Below are positions 54,710-64,000 of a DNA stretch of 64,000 bases, piece after piece. Both the position numbers and the translations under genes were made by a program. The DNA comes from Procambarus clarkii. Taxonomy: Eukaryota > Arthropoda > Malacostraca > Decapoda > Cambaridae. The DNA lies in the NCBI RefSeq assembly GCF_040958095.1, contig NC_091188.1:5713056-5777055 (forward strand), written 5' to 3'. How positions within the stretch are numbered: the stretch's first letter is position 1; every line of letters begins with the position of its first letter. The notes beneath the pieces are model-generated. The model had not been told where the DNA came from. It saw only the letters and a list, made by a program, of their open reading frames with translations, and did no database searches.

Positions 54710-56534
54710 AGCCTTGATCAACACTGTCGTCGATGTTAACACTCAGGAAGAGTTTCACCTCCAGATGTGAATTAACTTAGAGAAAGTTTTCTGTTAAGTT
54801 TATGTACAATTGCTAATGAACGTTTTCATACTATATCAGGAAAAAATTCGCCATATGTACTTGAAATAAATTAAATTATAAGGATTTTTCTGTATAATGT
54901 TTGTACCTCTCTACACTTTATCCAGCAAACAATTAGTTTTTTTATCATTAATGTAAGCTGAAGTTCGCATGATCAACTGTGTTATTACTAAAGGTTGAGA
55001 ATGTTCCGCTTATGCTCAAGACTGACCACCCCTGCAGCTGTGGTCTTTAACTGAAACGAGAAGGTTGATTTGCATCACAAAATGTGCGTTTAATACAAGA
55101 CTTCATATAATTTTGGCATCATCGGCAAACATTGAGAGCAATACGTCTATATCCTTTGGAAGATCGTTTACATATATCAGAAACAAGATGGGTTCAAGTA
55201 CAGAGCCCTGTGCGACTCCGCTGGTGACATCTTGACACTCTGAGGTCTTCCCCACTCACAGTAACTCTGTGTTTTTGTTGCTACGATACTCCCTTATCCA
55301 CTGGAGCTCCTGACCTGTTATTCAAGTCTGTTTTTTTCCAACTTCTGTACCAGCCTCATATGGGTATTGTGTCAAAGGCTTTCTGGCAGCCTAAGAAAAT
55401 GCAGTTTGCCCACATCTTTCTTTCTGGTCATATTTTTATCATAAAATTTTCTTAAACCTGTGAGGCATGATAATCCCTGAACCTATGCTGGTGGTGTGTT
55501 ACAAAGTTCCTCTCTAGATGTTCTACGAGCTTTTTCCTCACGATTTTTCTTTTCACAATCTTTCAAATCTTTCCTACTTAACAGAACAACAACAATCTGG
55601 CCAGTTAGAACCCGGGGTGGGGAATATATAAGGGTTTTGCCCCGTGAAGATTCCCCAACAGGATGTACACATATAACAGTTGCCAGTCTCTTAAAATGAA
55701 TATATAAGAACAGATCGGGAGACCCTATGCACTTGCCCACGTAACGCTGGTGAGTGCGTATACGCTCACGCAAGTAACGCGGTTGAGTGCATATACGCTC
55801 ACGCAAACACTAAAGACTGCAGACGAACCAGAAAACTACTGCTTTAAACTCCAAAGAGGTAAAAATAATAATTTTATGCAAATTTACTACATATTCTTTT
55901 TGCAAATATTAAGCATAACTCTATTAAATAATTTTGGTCTAATTTTGCCTTTGTCTTCATACCAAGATTTTCAATTTTGTAATTATTTTTAAGTTCTTCA
56001 TAAGAATGTGACGGCCTATGGGGAGGGGGGGGGTAGATCCCTGACGTCACTATATTCTGGTGGCATGTGTGGAGTGATCTCTCTGACGTCTATGTTGTAG
56101 AGACGTGTAAAATATACATTTATATATAAAATTGTACATTGGAGTCGATTTACAAGTTTGGATTTAGCTTACTTTTGTATCAAAATATCAAATTCTTGTT
56201 GAAACCTGGTTCGTTCTTAGGAACCTTCTGTATTGATTAACGGTATATAAGATTACACTATAACTGTTTTTTTAGAAATTATAAAATCGAAATAAACCAC
56301 TGTAGGGTTAAAACAACAGAATGAATTTTTCGGTTGTATTTTACGACTAAAATATATATATACGTCCAACGAAAAAAAATTGCATTTGCAAGTATGTTCT
56401 TTACACTGTAAACACATGACCTGATATTGATGTGTCTGAAATTCAGAACTAGCCATATTATTTTTAATATTATATAATGGCGAATCAAAAACCTGTGTGT
56501 GTATATATATGTAATATATATATATACATATATA

Positions 56535-56540
<6 letters not shown>
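54710..56540. other. 3' UTR of B3 and spacer with LINE fragment
   Basis: Minus-strand LINE fragment at 55090-55530. The rest matches 33190-34262 closely and 1426-2370 less closely. No gene. Confidence 0.6.
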
Positions 56541-56630
<90 letters not shown>

Positions 56631-56639
56631 AACTTTCAG

Positions 56640-57285
56640 GCTTGTTCGCATATATATATTATTATATTTTGGTAGCAGTCTTTCCTGTAGACATATATTA
56701 TTAAATATGACCGAAAAAGTAAGATTAATAATTCTAACACGAATTTTCTCAATCTTTCGTACATTTCTTTTCACTGTTGGTGGTAATTCAAAAATCAATT
56801 CTCCAAAATTCATTTTTATTTCTAGTCTGACGCGACACTTGAGCGCATTTCGTAAAACTTATTACATTTTTAAAGACTTTAGCTACACATACACAACTGA
56901 ATAGAACTTACACATCTCCGATTTGTTTATATCTACATTTGAGTGAGGTGGATGGGGTGAGATGGTATTTAATAGGGTATTAATTTCATCAACACAAGAC
57001 AGAACACGAAACAATGGGTATTGAATAGAAGTGATTGTAGAACGCCTATTGGTCCATATATCTTGATGCTTCTATATTGGAGCGGAGTCTTGAGGTGGGT
57101 AGAATATAGTTGTGCATTAATTGGCTGTTGATTGCTGGTGTTGACTTTTTAATGTGTAGTGCCTCGCAAACGTCAAGCCGTCTGCTATCGCTGTATCTAT
57201 CGATGATTTCTGTGTTGTTTACTAGGATTTCTCTGGCGATGGTTTGGTTGTGGGAAGAGATTTCTACTAGGATTTCTCTCTTCAT
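56640..57285 (-). mobile_element. Penelope-like element fragment, unit 3
   Basis: Same structure as 34385-35012: end of a GIY-YIG-like part (SDSRRLDVCEALHIKKSTPA), non-coding segment, then [20 protein letters not shown]. Shared position with unit 2 but not unit 1. Confidence 0.6.
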
Positions 57286-57459
57286 CTAGTCATCTAGTTA
57301 CTGGCGAGATGCCACACACACCACTCACCAGTAAGTGAGTGGTGTTTGTTGTTGTTGTTAAAGATTCGCTACCTGGAACAAAAAGTTCCAAGTAGCACGG
57401 GCTATGGTGAGCCCGTCTGAGTGGTGTGTGTGTGTGTGAGTACTCACGTAGTTGTACTC

Positions 57460-59115
57460 GCCTAGTTGTACACACCTAGTTGTATTCACCTAGTTGGGCT
57501 TACGGGGGAGGGGGGTGAGCTTTTGCTCTTTGGTCTCGCCTCTCAATCGTCAATCAACTGATGTACAGATTCCTGAGGCTACTGGGCTCTATTATATCAC
57601 CACATCACTTCTAAGTGCATTCCCTTTACTATCTACTCTGACACTGAACAAGTTCATTCTAATGTCTCTGTGGTTTATTTGGGTACTCAGTTTCCGTCTG
57701 TGTACCCTTATTCGCGTACTACCCATGTTAAATAATCAAGCCTTGCCTACCCTGTCAATTCCCTTAAAAATTTTGTATGTGGTGATCATGTCTCCAAGGC
57801 TCTTCTGCCCTTTCCTCGTAACTCATGCCTCTTAGTTCTGGGACTAGCCTAGTGGCATACCACTAAACTTTTTCCAGCTTCGTCTTGTGCTTGACAAAGT
57901 ACGGGCTCCATACTGAGACCACATACTTTAGGATTGGTCTTACATATGTGGTTTACTAGGTTCTGAAAGATTCCTTACACAGGTTTCTGAACGCAGTTCT
58001 GATGTTAGCAAGCCTCGCATTCGCCGCCGATGTTATTCTTTTGATGGAGGCTTTAGACGACAGGTTTGGCGTGATATCAACTCCTAGATCTTTCTCTCTG
58101 TCCGTTTCGTGAAGGACTTTCGCTCCTATTCGGTATCCAGTGTCTGGCCTCTGATTTCCTCCACCCAGTTTCATCACCTTACATTTACTTGGGTTGAACT
58201 TTAGTAACCATTTGTTGGATCATTCCTTCAGTTTCTCTAGGTCATCTTGTAGCCTTATACTATCTTCTTCTGGTTTAATCATCCTCATAATTTTTGCATC
58301 ATCAGCAAACATTGAGAGGAACTAGTCTAATCATTCTTGGAGATCATTTACATGTATCAGAAACAGTATATATCTAAGGACTGAACCCTGTGGGACTCCA
58401 CGGGTGACGCCTCGTCACTCCGAGACCTCACCCTCACAGTGACTCGCTGTCTTCTGTTGCCTAGGTTCTCCCTTATCCAGTGGAGTACCTTCCCTTTCAC
58501 GTCCAACCACTTTGGGTGGACAGTAGAGCGACGGTCTTGCTTCATGCAGGCCAGGGTTCAATCCCCGACCGTCCAAGTGGTTGGACACCATTCCTTACCC
58601 CGTCCCATCCCAAATTCTTATCCTGACCCCTTCCCAGGGCCATATGGTCATAATGGCTTGGCGCTTTCCCCTGATAATTCTCTCTCTCTCTCCCGCCTGC
58701 ATCTCCAGCTTGTGCACTAGTCTCTTATGAGGTACTGTGTCAAAGGCTCTCTTGCAATCCAAAAATATGCAGTCTGATCAGCCCTCTCTATCGTGCCTGA
58801 TTTGTTTTGCCTGGTCATAGAATTCAATTAATCCTGTGAGGCATGATTTACCATTCCTGAACCGATGCTTCTGTTGTGTTACAAAGTTCTTTCGCTCCAA
58901 ATGTTCCACTAATTTTTTTTCGCACAATCTTCTCCATCATCCTGCATGGTATGCAAGTTAGGGACACTTCCCTGTAGTACTGTGCCTCCTGACTATCACC
59001 CTTCATTTATAATCGGACTACATTGGCCGTCTTCCACATTTTTGGCAGTTCACCTGTTACTAATGATTTGTTGTACACCATTAATAATGGCAGGTACAGA
59101 GCTTCTACTCCTTTC
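57460..59115 (-). repeat. LINE reverse-transcriptase remnant, unit 3 copy
   Basis: Orthologue of 7360-9075 with the N-terminal part kept and the nested SINE at 58492-58690. Motifs MKLGGGNQRPDTGYRIG and ITSAANARLANIRTAFRN are visible. Confidence 0.8.
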
Positions 59116-59224
59116 TTTAGTATCCATGGTGAGATTCCATCCGGCGCCACAGGTCCTATGAGGTTGACGTGATTTTGTTTTGCATCATAGGTGTTATAAG
59201 GTTGAGGTGCTCACATCTCACAAT

Positions 59225-59415
59225 TGAGGGATCACAGACTACATAATGAACGTCTCATTCCTTAGTCGGGGAATACTTGAACAGACCAAGAGCTGGGACA
59301 TGATGACGAAGTACCAACACCGGATGAACGGTACCAACCCTTTTGCACCATTGGGGAATCGAACACCGATCTTACAACAATCGAGGCAATGACTCTACTG
59401 ACCATGGTGGCATCA
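59225..59415 (-). repeat. SINE upstream of A1''
   Basis: Same tRNA-derived SINE as upstream of every other complete A gene, with the complement of GTTCGATTCCCC. Confidence 0.65.
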
Positions 59416-59531
59416 GTGATAAATTAATGAATTTCACCTGATTATTACTCACACTACATAAGATCATTTTCTTAAATATCTCTGATTCTATTATATTACC
59501 TGACTCATATAAATGATTCCACAGGTGAAGG

Positions 59532-60481
59532 ATGATGACTGGCTGGGTGACCTTCCTGGCGTGGGTGGTTGTGTTGCTGCTCTGTGGCGCTCCCTCACCG
59601 GCTCTGTCTGGTAGCTACCCTAATGCATCTGTCCTCTTATATGTTGCCGTAATATAGCAACAAAAGTTATAACCATACGATATGCATCTGTTTTCAAATC
59701 TTACAAAAAGTGCTAATGTAATATTAGTAAATGTAGATTTATATTAGCTTTCACCGTAACCTTCTCTATAACACCGATGTTAACACTGATGTCTCCTGCT
59801 CCCAGACGAGCCGCAGGAGATACAGGTGATCGTACGTGTCATCTCTCTCTCTCTCTCTCTTCCTTACAGAGAAGGTAGGGCGGCCAGGAATTCCTGGAGG
59901 CGGCGCCAGGCGGGCCAGACACGCCCAGATCAGTGGTGCACGCCGTCGTTCTGATGATCCTCATCTTTTGTATAAAAATAGTATTAGTTGTATTAGAGGT
60001 GGAGATGATGCCTGCGAACCGATCGCGGTAATATTGCAGTGTCTTTCTTGTAGACATATATTATTGACTATAATACAAGGAGGGGGGTTGTCCCAATGTT
60101 TCTAGCACGAATCTTTTCTATGCTTTTAATGTTCTTCACTAGAGAAGGAAGTTAAAAAATAAACTCTCCAAAGTTCCTTTTACAATCTTATACTGTTTGC
60201 CGCTATACAAGAGAGTGAATGATGGACTGTAAGGAAAACACAAATGATGCTAGGTTAAAAATTTGTTGAAATATCGCCTACTAAATTGATATTATTATTA
60301 TTATCATCTCCATGCACTGTTAGTATGTTTGGGGATTTGATCTTTTCATGTGTGTTTATTTTCTTTCCAGGGAGCGGCATTTACTTTGAAGTTAGACAAT
60401 GAGCCTGTTCGGATACCTCCAATCAGGTTTGGGCCCAGTACTCCATCCAGGCCAAGGTTTCCGTTGTGGCACTGGGACTAA
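59532..60481 (+). CDS. A1'': three-exon secreted peptide with two Cys (family A)
   Basis: Exons are 59532-59610, 59870-60027 and 60371-60481, GT-AG. The signal exon equals A1 except GAP for DAP. Exon 2 opens EKVGRPGIPGGGARRARH, continues ISGARRRSDDPHLL and ends SCIRGGDDACEPIA with two Cys eight residues apart. Exon 3 opens GAAFTLKLDNEPVRIPP, continues IRFGPSTPSRPRF and ends PLWHWD before TAA. The precursor is 115 residues, with about 14 basic and nine acidic residues after the signal. Exon 2 resembles A1' of unit 2, while intron 2 and the 3' UTR resemble A1 of unit 1, so the gene lies on an exchange boundary. Poly(A) signals are at 60725 and 60735. Role inferred as for A1. Confidence 0.72.
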
Positions 60482-60796
60482 CTTCACGTCATCTGGCTGA
60501 GGCGTCACCTGGCTGATGGCGTTACCTGGCTGAGGGCATCACCTGGCTGATGGCGTCACCTGGCTGAGGGCATCACCTGGCTGATGGCGTCACCTGGCTG
60601 AGGGCATCACCTGGCTGATGGCGTCACCTGGCTGAGGGCATCACCTGGCTAATGACATATACTCAACACTTGCGGAGTTCAGAACAAGCAAAACTCCTCC
60701 AACATTGCATTTTCTATATATATAAATAAAACATAATAAAACGATACATTTCCCGTTTCTTTATTTGTGGTGAAGGTGGACCTGCCGGAGGGCGCC

Positions 60797-61028
60797 GCTG
60801 TTAGGCCAGTGTACTGTTGTTAGGCCAGAGTACTGTTGATAGGCCAGAGTACTGTTGATAGCCCAGAGTACTCTTGTTAGGCCAGAGTACTGTTGATAGG
60901 CCAGAGTACTGTTGATAGCCCAGAGTACTGTTGTTAGGCCAGAGTACTGTTGTTAGGCCAGAGTACTGTTGATAGGCAAGAGTACTGTTGTTAGGCCAGA
61001 GTACTGTTGTTAGGCCAGAGTACTGTAT
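60797..61028 (+). repeat. 19-bp minisatellite, unit 3
   Basis: About 12 units, nearly the same variant order as 10615-10865 of unit 1. Confidence 0.9.
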
Positions 61029-62815
61029 CTAGTACACAAGGCAACTATGAATTGTCCCCACCGTCTCATAAGCGTCAAATTTTAAGTGGTTTTGTCTAAC
61101 CAAAAGCTATAGACGACAGGGTCAAACGTCCACCACGGAGGATCAATATTATGGAACTTATACTTTCATAAAGCACTGGGAATATGACGCTGTGATCTAT
61201 AGCGTATATATTGACGTGCGTTAAGTGTGAGGACAGGAGTCTTTATCACACTTGTCAGTATAGTGATGATGTTCATTAAGAACCTTGTGGTGTTTAGTGA
61301 TGACCTGGTGGTGTTCAGTGATGACCTGGTGGTGTTCAGTGTGTTCAGTGACCTGGTGGTGTTCAGTGATGACCTGGTGGTGTTCAGTGTGTTCAGTGAC
61401 CTGGTGGTGTTCAGTGATGACCTGGTGGTGTTCAGTGTGTTCAGTGACCTGGAGGTGAAAAACATCTTTTTTTTTTAGTTACACTCAAAATCTTCTTGGG
61501 ACATATAGACCCCTTAAAACATTACATCCAGTACAAGGTGATGGGAAATTCCCTGAGAAACAAGATTGTAGAAAATCCGGAGAGACGAACACTAGCTAAG
61601 GTTTAACAACAACTAATATTGCCTCACAAACTTTATATAATTCTATGACTGAGAGACAGAGATCAGATGAGACAAAATTCAGATCTAGACAAATAATCTC
61701 CCAGAAGGAATGTACTACTTTCTCTCGATGTTTGCTGATGATGCAACAATTGTAAAGAGGAAACATATGGTGGAGAAGTATAATAAGCTACAAGATGATC
61801 TGGAAAAAATTGAAAAACGCGGTCCCCAAAAAGTGTAGCTTCTAGACTTTAACACAGGCAAGTGCAAATTAATGTTGAGGCAACATGAATCCAGACGCAA
61901 AGTATCAAGAATCGAACATAGAAAAGTCCTGAAGAGTTGATATAACATCGAACCTGTCACTCGAGGACCACATCGAACCTGTCACTCGAGGACCACATCA
62001 AACCTGTCACTCGAGGCCCACATCAAACCTGTCACTCGAGGCCCACATCAAACCTGTCACTCGAGGCCCACATCAAACCTGTCACTCGAGGCCCACATCA
62101 AACCTGTCACTCGAGGCCCACATCAAACCTGTCACTCGAGGCCCACATCAAACCTGTCACTCGAGGCCCACATCAAACCTGTCACTCGAGGCCCACATCA
62201 AACGAATATCATTAGCTGCACATACAAGACTGACCAACATAAAAACTTCCATCAGAAACCAAAATACAGATTGATTTAGGACCCTGCATACCACATACCT
62301 GCATACCACATACCTGCATACTACATATACATCAAACCAGTCAGGTTTGGAATATGTGGCGAGAGCATCTAGCGGTTATTTTGTTAAACACGCATTAAAA
62401 AAAAAGAAACTCCAGAGGCATACCGATAGACAAGTCGAAGAGTTGAGAGAAATGAATTATGAGGACAAAATAGAAGACTTAATCTATGTCACTGGAAAGA
62501 CAGAAAAGTTAGGAAAGATATTTTTACAATAAATGTCTCATTGACAGTGACGAGGTAGAGACAAGGACATATACTTGGAATTGATGCTACACAAACACAG
62601 GGGACACAGCTCGAAACCAAGTACCCAAATATGAAAGACAAACAATTGAAAGAATTGTTCATTGTCAGAAACAGTAAACAAAAGGAATGGATTAGAAAGT
62701 AAAATAATGTATGCGAACTCTATTCGCTGCTTCAAATGTATATACAACATATGAGAGGCAAGACAAATTAGTTGAAACTTAATAAGGGAACACACAATTA
62801 GGTGAGTACACATAT
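61028..62815 (+). repeat. LINE-bearing segment with nested minisatellites, unit 3
   Basis: Single copy: a 21-bp repeat with extra internal rearrangement (61290-61460), the LINE FADD box near 61735, the 25-bp array at 61948-62203, and the C-terminal piece and tail at 62330-62815. Confidence 0.75.
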
Positions 62816-62844
62816 ACACTCGCACAAACACACGGGGCCCCACG

Positions 62845-63055
62845 AGGCAGTGGGGGGTTTCGCGGCTGAGTGGATAGATCTAGGGGGGGGGGGGTTGTAG
62901 TCCTAAGGGCCCGGGTTCGATCCCCGGTGGAGGCGGAAACAAATGGGCAAAGTTTCTTTCACCCTGATGGCCTGTTCATCTATCAGTAAATAGGTACCTG
63001 GGAGTTAGACAGCTTATACGGGTCGCTTCCTGGGGATATGTGTGCGTGTGTTTGA
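62845..63055 (+). repeat. tRNA-derived SINE, unit 3
   Basis: Orthologue of 14300-14480, with a longer G run. Confidence 0.8.
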
Positions 63056-63153
63056 GAGAAAAATATATGTAGTAGATATAAAAGAGAAAACAAGGTTGGT
63101 TAGAGAGGCGGGGGTCCAAGAGCTAATAGCTCGACATTGCAGGCACAAATAGT

Positions 63154-63251
<98 letters not shown>

Positions 63252-63252
<1 letters not shown>

Positions 63253-63445
63253 TGGGGCCTCGTAGCCTGGTGGATAGCGCGCAGGACTCGTAATTCTGTG
63301 GCGCGGGTTCGATTCCCGCACGAGGCAGAAACAAATGGGCAAAGTTTCTTTCACCCTAAGTGCCCCTGTTACCTAGCAGTAAATAGGTACCTGGGAGTTA
63401 GTCAGCTGTCACGGGCTGCTTCCTGGGGTGTGTGTGTGTGTGGTG
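63252..63445 (+). repeat. Additional SINE with well-preserved tRNA-Thr-like head
   Basis: 63257-63326 folds as a cloverleaf: 7-bp acceptor stem GCCTCGT/ACGAGGC, anticodon arm CAGGA-CTCGTAA-TTCTG (anticodon CGT), T arm GCGGGTTCGATTCCCGC. The SINE body with AAATGGGCAAAGTTTC and AGGTACCTGGGAGTTAG follows, so it is a SINE, not a free tRNA gene. Unit 1 has no SINE at the matching place. Confidence 0.82.
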
Positions 63446-63553
63446 TGTGGGAAAAAAAAAAGTAGTTAGTAAACAGTTGATTGACAGTTGAGAGGCGGGC
63501 CGAAAGAGCAAAGCTCAACCATCGTAAAAACACAACTAGTAAACACAACTAGT

Positions 63554-64000
<447 letters not shown>

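Noticed and set aside
63257-63327. Functional tRNA-Thr gene
   Set aside because: The cloverleaf is good but is followed directly by the SINE body and tail, so it is the head of a SINE.

Overview
The window looks like eukaryotic nuclear DNA from a decapod crustacean, most likely a freshwater crayfish of the Procambarus type. Long (TA)n and (CA)n tracts, many minisatellites, tRNA-derived SINEs, LINE reverse-transcriptase debris, Penelope-like (PLE) fragments and MITEs with TTAGG runs crowd around very small intron-containing genes. The species call is inference from remembered repeat style. There is no prokaryotic gene, CRISPR array or rRNA.

The genes are two related families of short secreted peptides that the long open frames miss because each gene is split into three tiny coding exons. 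Family A (my name, 'GRPG' family) has a signal-peptide exon starting M(M)xGWVTFLAW, a second exon opening ESVGRPGVPGGG or close to it, and a third exon rich in Pro, Arg and aromatic residues. Family B ('FWRGR' family) has a signal exon starting MAGTKT, a short cationic second exon and a third exon ending FWRGR. In both families exon 1 ends in phase 1, almost exactly at the predicted signal cleavage site, exon 2 ends in phase 0, and exon 3 normally opens G-A/S (A-A in A2). The predicted mature peptides are mostly cationic, glycine/proline/arginine rich and Cys-poor, which is the profile of linear crustacean antimicrobial peptides. Function is inferred, not shown.

Layout: the window is a head-to-tail array of three versions of one unit (about 1-31.68 kb, 31.68-54.14 kb, and 54.14 kb to the end, cut by the window). 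Each complete unit reads: end of a B gene (+), repeat-rich spacer with LINE/PLE pieces, A gene (+), A gene (-) in a large tail-to-tail inverted duplication, a 38-bp minisatellite, a third and broken A copy (-), a LINE-bearing spacer, then the first exons of the next B gene (+). Genes are B1 exon 3 (514-591), A1 (9455-10298), A2 (17109-18919), A3 pseudogene (23755-25896), B2 (30627-32367), A1' (37124-38088), A2' (42906-45097), A3' exon-1 relic (48424-48502), B3 (53067-54709) and A1'' (59532-60481).

Introns, UTRs and spacers are nearly identical between units, while the coding exons differ strongly. B1/B3 and B2 exon 3 differ by 12 bases that change nine codons, with no silent change. Unit 3 is a mosaic, unit-2-like on its left and unit-1-like on its right. 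Together this suggests a fast-evolving immune-effector cluster shaped by tandem and inverted duplication, unequal exchange and probably diversifying selection. A PLE fossil lies in intron 2 of every A gene and appears to supply the exon-2 splice donor.
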